Assembly (NCBI GenBank): GCA_024644145.1
Contig: JAHELO010000011.1
Coordinates: 1-13,488, forward strand
DNA: 13,488 bases
Origin: Christiangramia sp.
Lineage (GTDB): Bacteria > Bacteroidota > Bacteroidia > Flavobacteriales > Flavobacteriaceae
Reading direction: 5' to 3'
Made by a program: the position numbers and the translations under genes. This document shows, piece after piece, positions 7,117 to 13,488 of this stretch. The stretch's first letter is position 1, and each line of letters starts with the position of its first letter. The notes beneath the pieces are model-generated. The model made no database searches. It saw nothing but the letters and a program-made list of their open reading frames with translations, and was not told where the DNA came from.

Positions 7117-8167
7117 CCTGTCCACTTTTCTTCTTTCGTTCATTGAAAAGATTCAAGTCACGCAGCCAAGCAGTACTACGCTCTAATACAAAGATATCAA
7201 GAAATAATAATGCCAAAGCTATTCCCAGCAGTAACTGAAAATGAGATTGAAAATCTGCAAACTGTTTCGCCTCAAATTCGGTCTTTTCAATGTTCAGCAG
7301 TTCCTCAGTCACCTTTTCTGTAACTTCACTTGTTACATTTCCATATATATAGCTCCCCTCTGCAGCTTCTGCGATTTCCTTTAAAGTAGAAGGATTCAGC
7401 TTCGTGATTACAGTTTCTCCCTGGTTATCCTTTTTATAGTTCTGTATTACACCATTTCTTTTGATTGGGATTGGACCTCCTTTTTCAGTCCCCACCCCAA
7501 TGGTGAAAATGCGGATGCCCATTTCTGAAGCCTTTTCAGTAATGGTTTCTACGTTTCCTTCATGGTCTTCCCCATCACTGAGTATAAATAAGACGCGGTT
7601 GGTTTTTTGTTCATCATCGTAATAGGTAGTAGCAAGTTCTATAGCTTCTCCAATCGCAGTTCCCTGTGAGGAGATCATATCTGTATTGAGTGCCTGCAGA
7701 AACATTTTTGCGGCAGAATAATCTGTAGTAATCGGCAATTGGGGGTATGCACCCCCTGCATAGGCAATGATCCCTATCCGGTCACTCCCAAGATTGTTAA
7801 GGATCTGGCTAACGAGCTGTTTGGATTTCTCCAGCCTGCTGGGAGCAATATCTTCAGCATCCATACTTTTAGAAACATCTATGGCAAAAACTATATCAAC
7901 CCCTTCCCTCTTTACAGTCTTTAATTTGGTCCCCATTTTAGGATTTACAAGGGCCACCACCATACTGGCCATTGCAAGAAGGATAAGAATAAGCTTTATA
8001 ATGGGTTTAGACCTGGACCTGTTTGGCGCAAGTTGTTTGAAGAGACGGCTACTTGCAAATTTCTTACGGGTGCGGTTCTGCCAGTAAATAAAGATAAGGA
8101 AAACCAGCAGTATCACCGGAACAAGCAGTAACAACCAAAACCATATTTTTTCTTCCAGTACTATCAT
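7103..8167 (-). CDS. batB: BatB: membrane-bound von Willebrand A domain protein
   Basis: The 354-residue product has two N-terminal membrane helices (about 9-28 and 57-75), a von Willebrand factor A domain (about 90-290) and a C-terminal helix (about 310-328). The metal-binding MIDAS site is intact: D97-V-S99-K-S101 (FAIDVSKSM), T170 in QGTAIGEAI and D198 in ILSDGED. It is therefore expected to bind a divalent cation and a protein ligand. It is the second of two adjacent VWA proteins, called BatB by position and similarity. Its start is one base after the batA stop, and its 3' end overlaps batC. In MoxR-VWA systems the VWA proteins are thought to recruit substrates for, or be remodelled by, the MoxR ATPase. 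The ATG start gives a normal first helix. Confidence 0.92.
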   Translation of the reverse strand: MIVLEEKIWFWLLLLVPVILLVFLIFIYWQNRTRKKFASSRLFKQLAPNRSRSKPIIKLILILLAMASMVVALVNPKMGTKLKTVKREGVDIVFAIDVSKSMDAEDIAPSRLEKSKQLVSQILNNLGSDRIGIIAYAGGAYPQLPITTDYSAAKMFLQALNTDMISSQGTAIGEAIELATTYYDDEQKTNRVLFILSDGEDHEGNVETITEKASEMGIRIFTIGVGTEKGGPIPIKRNGVIQNYKKDNQGETVITKLNPSTLKEIAEAAEGSYIYGNVTSEVTEKVTEELLNIEKTEFEAKQFADFQSHFQLLLGIALALLFLDIFVLERSTAWLRDLNLFNERKKKSGQDGSN

Positions 8168-8168
8168 C

Positions 8169-9173
8169 TTAAATAAAACTTCTAAAAACGGTAAGTCTCA
8201 GTAAAATTTCAATAAGTAAGAACACTCCGGCTAAAAGCACCAGCGGTCTAAATTTCTCATCATAATTATAATATCTGAATTCTTCTATCTCTGTTTTTTC
8301 CAGAGCATCGATCTCTTCGTAGATCTCTTTTAATTTTTCGTTGTCTGTAGCTCGGAAATATTTCCCTCCGGTAGAAAATGCTATTTCTTTTAAAAGCTCC
8401 TCATCTATCTCTACCTGTACACGACCAAACTGAACAGTTCCACCCTGGGAGATCGCTACTGGTGACAGAGCCATCCCATTACTTCCCACTCCTATCGTAT
8501 ATACTTTTATTCCGAATTCAACGGCCAGTTCACTTGCAGTATTAGGATCGATAAAACCTGAATTATTAACTCCATCTGTAAGTAGAATGATTACTTTACT
8601 TTCTGCCTTGCTGTCTTTTAATCTATTCACCGCAGTTGCAAGACCAGATCCTATAGCCGTACCGTTCTCCAGCACATTATTGTATTTAATATCTTCCAGA
8701 GCAGTAAGTACAATCTTTTTGTCACTGGTAATTGGAGTCTTTGTAAAACTTTCCCCGGCATAAGCCACAAGTCCAATTCTATCACCTGGCCTGTCTTTCA
8801 CAAATTCCTCGGCCACCGCCTTTAATGCTTCAAGTCTGTTAGGCTGCAGGTCGCGGGCAAGCATACTGGCAGAAACATCTATAGCCATCACTATATCTAT
8901 ACCCTGGGAACTGCTGGTTTCAGTAGATACATCCACCGTTCTGGGTCTTGCCATAGCAATGATAATAAGGGAAAGGGTTATAAGCCTAAAAACGAAAAGC
9001 AATGGTCTTAATTTAGGTAGCAACCCAGATTTAACCTTAAAACCTTTGATAGAGGATATCTTAAGTTCTGCGGTTTGCCTATTTCGTTTCCACACATACC
9101 ATGCTATTGCTACCGGAAGGAGCAGCAACAACCAGAAAAATTCAGGATTTTCGAAGGTGAAATTAGCAAACAT
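8169..9173 (-). CDS. batA: BatA: membrane-bound von Willebrand A domain protein
   Basis: The 334-residue product has helices at about 11-29 and 58-76, a VWA domain (about 91-290) and a final helix at about 309-329. MIDAS residues are present: D99-V-S101-A-S103 (MAIDVSASM), T172 (ENGTAIGSGL) and D200 (ILLTDGVNN). The layout is that of BatA, the first VWA protein of the aerotolerance operon; the VWA domain sits between membrane helices and is probably exposed to the cytoplasm or periplasm as a metal-dependent binding module. Its ATG overlaps the stop of the upstream gene by one base (TAATG on the minus strand), and its stop is one base before batB, so the three genes are probably translationally coupled. 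It shares the same three-helix plan as BatB, consistent with an old duplication. Confidence 0.92.
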   Translation of the reverse strand: MFANFTFENPEFFWLLLLLPVAIAWYVWKRNRQTAELKISSIKGFKVKSGLLPKLRPLLFVFRLITLSLIIIAMARPRTVDVSTETSSSQGIDIVMAIDVSASMLARDLQPNRLEALKAVAEEFVKDRPGDRIGLVAYAGESFTKTPITSDKKIVLTALEDIKYNNVLENGTAIGSGLATAVNRLKDSKAESKVIILLTDGVNNSGFIDPNTASELAVEFGIKVYTIGVGSNGMALSPVAISQGGTVQFGRVQVEIDEELLKEIAFSTGGKYFRATDNEKLKEIYEEIDALEKTEIEEFRYYNYDEKFRPLVLLAGVFLLIEILLRLTVFRSFI

Positions 9174-10819
9174 TATTCGTTGAGTTTATTTATTTCTACC
9201 GAGTTAATAATACGCTGAGTTATCTCCTGTGCATATTCATCATTCTCATTGTAGATAATTATGATCTGCTCAAAACCGCCCTTCTCTGCAAAATTAAGAA
9301 TCTCGTATTCCTTAGGAATCACCTCGCCGGTCACAGGATTTTCGGCTTCCAGGTTTCCAAATATTTTCACCCCCTGGGTGCCATTAACAGTGGTAAAATC
9401 TTCCTGTTTCATAATAATATTACGGGCGCCCTGAGCTTCCAGATTACTATAAATTCCATCAATCGCTTTTTTGGCATCAAATTTTACCTCTCCCTGAAAT
9501 TTAATGGTACTCAAAGTCACATAGAAATTCCCAAGAAAGCTGCCGTAAATAAAAGTCTCAGAACCTACCAGCATTTGCTCAACATCCTGTGGCATTTCAA
9601 TGTCCCCGCGTACGAGCACCTGGGGAGTGGTAACGGTTACTGAAGGATTTCCATATTCACTTCTAATCCATTCTCCTTCCAGCAGCTCTTTAGTAGGATG
9701 TCCCAGATAAGTATCTTTAACATATTTATATCCTTTAGTCGCAATTAATGCGGATACCCCAATGACAACAACACTTACCCCGGCTAGGATCCCAAGTATT
9801 ATACGACGTTTTTTACGTTTTGCGGCCTGCTCCCGGCGGAATTCTTCATCCTTAAGCAGCTCTTCTTCAGTTGGTTCAGGAACTGAAGCCCTTAGATCAT
9901 CTATTACATGTTGGGTTCTGGAACGGTCTTCTTTTGCCGTGATCACATCTGGTTTTGATCTTGCAAATTTCGCGAGATCTGCCCTTTTCAGGATCTTCTC
10001 AAAATCCCTGATGGTTTCATTAGAAAGATTTAATTTTCCCTGACTTTTCTGCTCCTCAAGATAATCTATCAATTCATTCGTGGTCCTTTCCAGACCATGA
10101 TCGTAGATCTTGCGGTCAAGATATTTTCTTACTGCGAAACTTAATTGAGAATAATATTCTTTTATTTCACGTTTCTCAAGGTAGTGCGCGTTATCAAGCT
10201 TTTGCAATTCGGCCATCGCTTCTTCGTAAGGCGGAAGTTCAGCTTCTTCAGCATTTTTCTTTTTCTTTTTTATAACCAGAAAGGCTACAAGGCCTGCAAT
10301 TAAAAGGATTAGAAGCAGCCACCAGAACCAGCCCGGGATCTTAAATGGCTGTGACACTTCTACCGAAGGTTTTATAGGATACAGTTTTTGCTTGGTGGTA
10401 TCTACCACTACATCCTTTACCTCGATCTGGATGGAATCTGTATAGTATGCTTTATTTTCTATAATAACCTCCTGCCGAGGAATTACATATCGACCGGAAT
10501 CGAACTGGGTTAAAAAATATTCCTTTAGCAATTTGAACTTACCTTTTTCTCGGAGAGTGTCAGGTTCCCCTGCCTCTACGAGTTCAAGGGGTGAAAAGGT
10601 TTCACCTTGCGGAAATACAACCAGGGCATCTGGACTGGAAGTGACCTCCAGTTGATATTTGATCTGTTCCCCAATCTTGATGGTCGTGGAATCAATTTTT
10701 CCTGAAACTTGGGCCTGAGCAGCATAATTTACCAGTAAAAATGATGCTATAAAAAACAGAAATCCCAGGCCGCCTGAGATGTTTTTATTTTGATATGTGT
10801 GTTTATAAGTTCTAAACAT
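9173..10819 (-). CDS. BatD-like membrane protein with an extra C-terminal domain
   Basis: The 548-residue product occupies the slot between the DUF58 and batA genes. I see a signal or anchor helix (about 17-36), a small beta-rich periplasmic domain (about 37-158), a helix (163-183) followed by KKKKK, a charged helical segment (about 190-335, starting PPYEEAMAELQKLD), a basic patch KRKKRR, another helix (339-361) and a C-terminal globular domain (about 375-548). The PPYEEAMAELQKL start resembles the DUF4381 or BatD-tail type. By the positive-inside rule, residues 190-335 are cytoplasmic and both ends periplasmic. The C-terminal domain has no family I can name. The gene starts 6 nt after the DUF58 stop and overlaps batA by one base, so it is part of the same unit. 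The role is likely as an adaptor in the Bat complex; this is inferred. Confidence 0.85.
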   Translation of the reverse strand: MFRTYKHTYQNKNISGGLGFLFFIASFLLVNYAAQAQVSGKIDSTTIKIGEQIKYQLEVTSSPDALVVFPQGETFSPLELVEAGEPDTLREKGKFKLLKEYFLTQFDSGRYVIPRQEVIIENKAYYTDSIQIEVKDVVVDTTKQKLYPIKPSVEVSQPFKIPGWFWWLLLILLIAGLVAFLVIKKKKKNAEEAELPPYEEAMAELQKLDNAHYLEKREIKEYYSQLSFAVRKYLDRKIYDHGLERTTNELIDYLEEQKSQGKLNLSNETIRDFEKILKRADLAKFARSKPDVITAKEDRSRTQHVIDDLRASVPEPTEEELLKDEEFRREQAAKRKKRRIILGILAGVSVVVIGVSALIATKGYKYVKDTYLGHPTKELLEGEWIRSEYGNPSVTVTTPQVLVRGDIEMPQDVEQMLVGSETFIYGSFLGNFYVTLSTIKFQGEVKFDAKKAIDGIYSNLEAQGARNIIMKQEDFTTVNGTQGVKIFGNLEAENPVTGEVIPKEYEILNFAEKGGFEQIIIIYNENDEYAQEITQRIINSVEINKLNE

Positions 10820-10825
10820 GTTCTC

Positions 10826-11695
10826 TTAAGCCCTCCTTTTAAAATAGCCCAATAACTTTTTCACGTAACTCTCATCTGTCCGGTTATTGATAGTGCCAGC
10901 ACCACTAACCTTAAAGCTTTGGTGAAAGTAATTCACGCGGTCATGAAAATATTTTGAATATGCTCTTCTCACCCCCTTTGAACCAGTATCTACAGTTATA
11001 TATTCTCCTGTTTCAGCATCCTGCATTTGCACCATTCCCAGATTAGGAATGGTCTGTTCCATTTTATCAAAGACTCTTATTCCGGTTACGTCATGTTTCC
11101 CAGCTACGATCTTAAGGGTATGCTGATAATCTTCTGCCATAAAATCTGACAGTAAGAAAACGATCGCCTTTTTCTTCATTACATTGGAAAGATATTTTAA
11201 GGCACCTGCAATATCTGTATTCTTGCCTTCCGGCTTAAATTCTATTAATTCCCGGATTATTCTTAAAACATGGGATCTTCCCTTTTTGGGCGGGATATAT
11301 AGCTCAATACGATCTGAAAATAGCATCAGACCAATCTTATCATTATTTTTTGTGGCAGAAAACGCCAGGGTGGCAGCGATCTCGGTAATAACTTCTTTCT
11401 TAAACTGTTCTTTAGTACCAAACATTTCAGACCCAGATACATCTACCATCAGCATCATGGTGAGTTCCCTTTCTTCTTCGAAAACCTTAACGAAGGGCTC
11501 ATTATATCGAGCTGTAACATTCCAGTCTATACTTCTAACGTCATCACCAAATTGATACTGTCTCACTTCACTAAAGGTCATTCCCCTTCCTTTAAATGTA
11601 GAATGATATTCTCCCCCAAAGACATGATCGCTCAGCCTGCGGGTTTTAATTTCTATTTTTCTTACTTTTTTAAGGAGTTCCTTTGTATCCATCAT
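10826..11695 (-). CDS. DUF58 family protein with VWA-like fold
   Basis: The 289-residue soluble product carries the DUF58 hallmark YQFGDDVRSIDWNVTAR (about 47-63) and then a VWA-like region with a MIDAS-type site: D85-V-S87-G-S89, T160 (GKNTDIAGAL) and D184 (FLLSDF). It has no signal peptide or membrane helix, so it is cytoplasmic. DUF58 proteins almost always follow a moxR gene and are thought to be partners of the MoxR ATPase. Here moxR is 89 nt upstream and the next gene is 6 nt downstream. The start is one of two consecutive ATG codons (11695 or 11692). A short CAGT repeat lies directly upstream of it. The metal site looks complete, which makes three MIDAS-bearing proteins in this operon. 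Confidence 0.92.
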   Translation of the reverse strand: MMDTKELLKKVRKIEIKTRRLSDHVFGGEYHSTFKGRGMTFSEVRQYQFGDDVRSIDWNVTARYNEPFVKVFEEERELTMMLMVDVSGSEMFGTKEQFKKEVITEIAATLAFSATKNNDKIGLMLFSDRIELYIPPKKGRSHVLRIIRELIEFKPEGKNTDIAGALKYLSNVMKKKAIVFLLSDFMAEDYQHTLKIVAGKHDVTGIRVFDKMEQTIPNLGMVQMQDAETGEYITVDTGSKGVRRAYSKYFHDRVNYFHQSFKVSGAGTINNRTDESYVKKLLGYFKRRA

Positions 11696-11696
11696 T

Positions 11697-11727
11697 CAGT
11701 AGGCAGTTTTCAGTATTTATGAGCAGT
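11697..11727. repeat. Degenerate 7-nt-spaced CAGT repeat between moxR and DUF58 genes
   Basis: CAGT occurs at 11697, 11704, 11711 and 11724: three copies at an exact 7-base step and a fourth 13 bases on. The units read TTCAGTA, GGCAGTT, TTCAGTA. This lies in the 89-nt gap between moxR and the DUF58 gene and ends right at the DUF58 start codon. I recall similar heptad-spaced CAGT runs in intergenic DNA of other Bacteroidota. It may be a remnant of an expandable repeat. Confidence 0.45.
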
Positions 11728-11784
11728 TCTTATGGGAACATGGTTTATTAATTTCCCTAAACTTCCTGCATATCGCTAACTGAT

Positions 11785-12789
11785 TTACGGTACTTCGATC
11801 TCATTCACGATCTTGTTTATGAGATCTTCAGAAGTGATATTTTCAGCTTCAGCCTCATAGGTGATTCCAATTCTATGACGAAGCACATCATGTACTACGG
11901 CTCGAACATCTTCAGGCACCACATATCCTCTTCGCTTGATGAATGCATAGCACTTGGAAGCTACTGCTAGATTTATACTTCCTCGAGGCGAAGCTCCAAA
12001 GCTTATTAAAGGTTTTATATCTTCAAGGTTGTATCTCTCAGGATTACGGGTCGCGAAGACGATATCAAGAATATATTTCTCGATCTTCTCATCCATGTAC
12101 ACTTCTCTCACCGCAGCCTGCGCTCTAAGAATTTGTTCAAGGCTCACTACCGGATTCACCTTCTCAAAACTGCCCTTAAGGTTTGCTCTGATTATAAGTT
12201 GCTCCTCAGCCATCTGAGGATAGTTTATTACCGTTTTCAACATGAATCTGTCCACCTGCGCCTCGGGCAACGGATAAGTACCTTCCTGCTCCACCGGGTT
12301 TTGAGTGGCCATTACCAAAAAAGGTTTATCCAGACGAAAAGTTTCATCGCCTATGGTAACTTGTTTTTCCTGCATAGCTTCAAGTAAAGCCGACTGTACC
12401 TTGGCAGGAGCACGGTTTATCTCATCGGCAAGAACGAAATTGGCGAAAATGGGTCCTTTTTTTATACTGAAATCATTCACCTTCATATTATAGATCATGG
12501 TACCTATCACATCTGCTGGTAAAAGATCTGGAGTGAATTGGATACGGCTAAAGCTGCCATGTACTGCCTGAGACAGAGTATTAATAGCCAGCGTTTTTGC
12601 AAGTCCCGGAACCCCCTCCAGCAAAATATGCCCCTGGCCCAACAAGCCAATTAGTAACCGCTCCACCATGTGCTTCTGGCCTACGATCACTTTATTCATT
12701 TCGCGCGTGAGTAAGTCTACAAAAGCGCTTTCTCTTTCAATTTTCTCGTTAATACTCGTAATATCAACAGATGAATCGTGTTCCATCAT
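11785..12789 (-). CDS. moxR: MoxR family AAA+ ATPase
   Basis: The 334-residue product is a MoxR-type AAA+ ATPase. It has Walker A GVPGLAKT (59-66), Walker B VLADEIN (119-125, D122 and E123), sensor 1 in VMATQNP (N164), a likely arginine-finger region at PEAQVDRF (R181) and sensor 2 in GASPRGS (R269). The C-terminal lid occupies about residues 255-330. MoxR ATPases use ATP to remodel or assemble proteins together with VWA-domain partners. The DUF58, BatA and BatB genes downstream are the expected partners, and this is the first gene of the operon. The start is one of two consecutive ATG codons (12789 or 12786). Length and motifs are normal and all catalytic residues are present. The name moxR is used as a family label. 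Confidence 0.94.
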   Translation of the reverse strand: MMEHDSSVDITSINEKIERESAFVDLLTREMNKVIVGQKHMVERLLIGLLGQGHILLEGVPGLAKTLAINTLSQAVHGSFSRIQFTPDLLPADVIGTMIYNMKVNDFSIKKGPIFANFVLADEINRAPAKVQSALLEAMQEKQVTIGDETFRLDKPFLVMATQNPVEQEGTYPLPEAQVDRFMLKTVINYPQMAEEQLIIRANLKGSFEKVNPVVSLEQILRAQAAVREVYMDEKIEKYILDIVFATRNPERYNLEDIKPLISFGASPRGSINLAVASKCYAFIKRRGYVVPEDVRAVVHDVLRHRIGITYEAEAENITSEDLINKIVNEIEVP

Positions 12790-12866
12790 GATTTTCAGAT
12801 TTTGATGTCGTGAATATACGTACTTGTAGTAAGCGTCGCAAATTGAAAATTTATTGGATTTACAAA
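12790..12866 (-). promoter_or_regulatory. Possible moxR-bat operon promoter region
   Basis: The 152-nt gap (12790-12941) upstream of moxR holds the terminator of the preceding gene and then an AT-rich stretch. On the minus strand there is a TTTG (complement of 12863-12866) and, 16 bases on, TCAATTTG (complement of 12839-12846), one mismatch from TAnnTTTG. The spacing is shorter than the usual 19-21. It would give a leader of roughly 45 nt. This is the best candidate I see for the operon promoter, but it is weak. Confidence 0.25.
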
Positions 12867-12880
12867 TGTTAAAAAAAGGT

Positions 12881-12914
12881 TAAAATAAAAAGGCAGCACT
12901 TTTAAATGCTGCCC
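12881..12914 (-). terminator. Rho-independent terminator of the DUF4382 protein gene
   Basis: A perfect 7-bp inverted repeat, GGCAGCA (12892-12898) and TGCTGCC (12907-12913), with an 8-nt loop, is followed on the minus strand by TTTTTATTTTA (complement of 12881-12891). It lies about 30 nt after the stop of the gene to its right and separates that gene from the moxR operon. Confidence 0.85.
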
Positions 12915-12941
12915 TTTATTCAGAGTTATGTACCTGGAAAA

Positions 12942-13488
12942 TTATAATTCCAGTTCACCGAGGTCTGTGGTTTCATTTCTTTTTACTTCAACCGTGCCAA
13001 TCGCATAATTAGACAGGTTAGCATCTGCTTGCGGAATCACCTCTAAACTATATACACCAGCAGGAACTCCATTAAGAGAAAAGTTACCATCTGCATCTGT
13101 ATATGCCGAGATAGTTATTGAGTTTCCGGTTAGTACTACAAGACTTTGAACCTGCAAATTAAGGCCGGCCGGCAATACTACTTTTCCTACTACGGTTCCA
13201 GCATTTGCTTCGGCAGAAAGTCTAATAACCGGTTTAAGATTAAATCCTCCGTTACCAGTTGTAACTACAGATTTATCAACATCAAAATCCAGTAGGTAGG
13301 CATAATTCTCACCTGCCACAAATTCCTGATTCAATTGCAGTTTAAGGCCAGATTGTTGCGCGCTAGGAGTATTCAAAGGCTGCTTAACCCCATCAATAAT
13401 TACTGAGTTTTCTGAACCCAGTACCAGTCTCATCTGGCTAACATAACCTGAAGGCACTTCAGTATCTGCAAGTAATTGGGAAACACCT
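12942..13488 (-). CDS. DUF4382 domain surface protein with carboxypeptidase-regulatory-like domain, N-terminus cut by window edge
   Basis: The frame is open to the right edge; reading back from the GTG codon at 13457 gives GVSQLLADTEVPSGYVSQ without a stop, so that GTG is internal and the gene continues beyond the window. The visible 181 residues end a DUF4382-type domain (LLADTEVPSGYVSQMRLVLG, SAQQSGLKLQLNQEF, YAYLLDFDVDKSVV, FNLKPVIRL). A beta-sandwich module of the carboxypeptidase-regulatory type follows (about residues 95-170: GTVVGKVVLPAG, YTDADGNFSLNGVPAGVYSLEV). DUF4382 proteins in Bacteroidota are usually lipoproteins or exported proteins; the signal peptide would be outside the window. 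No enzymatic residues are evident, so a binding or structural role on the cell surface is inferred. It has its own terminator and is not part of the bat operon. Confidence 0.85.
   Translation of the reverse strand, partial: GVSQLLADTEVPSGYVSQMRLVLGSENSVIIDGVKQPLNTPSAQQSGLKLQLNQEFVAGENYAYLLDFDVDKSVVTTGNGGFNLKPVIRLSAEANAGTVVGKVVLPAGLNLQVQSLVVLTGNSITISAYTDADGNFSLNGVPAGVYSLEVIPQADANLSNYAIGTVEVKRNETTDLGELEL

Noticed and set aside
7117..7143. Upstream ATG at 7143 as the batC start
   Set aside because: It would place nine charged residues before the signal peptide and deepen the overlap with batB; the ATG at 7116 is more natural, though this is not proven.
13455..13457. GTG at 13457 as the start of the rightmost gene
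   Set aside because: The frame stays open to the window edge, and the upstream residues (LLADTE) continue the DUF4382-type sequence, so the true start lies outside the window.

Overview
The window looks like chromosomal DNA from a marine-type member of the Flavobacteriaceae (Bacteroidota). This is inferred from moderately AT-rich DNA, the lack of clear Shine-Dalgarno sequences, several TAnnTTTG promoter-like boxes (the Bacteroidota sigma-A type -7 element), the aerotolerance (bat) gene order, a DUF4382-type surface protein, and protein sequences that read like Gramella/Christiangramia or Salegentibacter. The genus was not determined.

Layout. On the left, a partial gene of unknown function (minus strand) diverges from a CvpA-family membrane protein gene (plus strand) across a 45-bp gap holding two opposed TAnnTTTG boxes. 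A strong hairpin follows cvpA and appears to terminate transcription from both sides. Every other gene lies on the minus strand. Read in the direction of transcription, from right to left, these are: the end of a DUF4382 surface protein with its own terminator; an eight-gene moxR-bat operon (moxR, DUF58, a BatD-like three-segment membrane protein, batA, batB, batC, batD, batE); a small membrane-anchored protein of unknown function with a non-ATG start; a SulP anion transporter; and a beta-class carbonic anhydrase.

How the genes work together. The bat genes are tightly packed, with 1-nt gaps and 1- to 14-nt overlaps. They encode a MoxR AAA+ ATPase, three von Willebrand A-fold proteins (a cytoplasmic DUF58 protein and membrane-bound BatA and BatB), two TPR proteins (BatC, BatE) and two BatD-type proteins with periplasmic, transmembrane and helical cytoplasmic parts. 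By family knowledge this is an envelope-associated, chaperone-like or stress-resistance complex; its exact biochemical job is unsettled. The SulP transporter and carbonic anhydrase probably form a bicarbonate uptake and hydration pair.

The least understood elements are the 548-residue BatD-like protein with an extra C-terminal domain, the small protein between the bat and SulP-CA blocks, and several near-leaderless promoter arrangements. No RNA genes, CRISPR arrays, insertion sequences or phage genes were seen.
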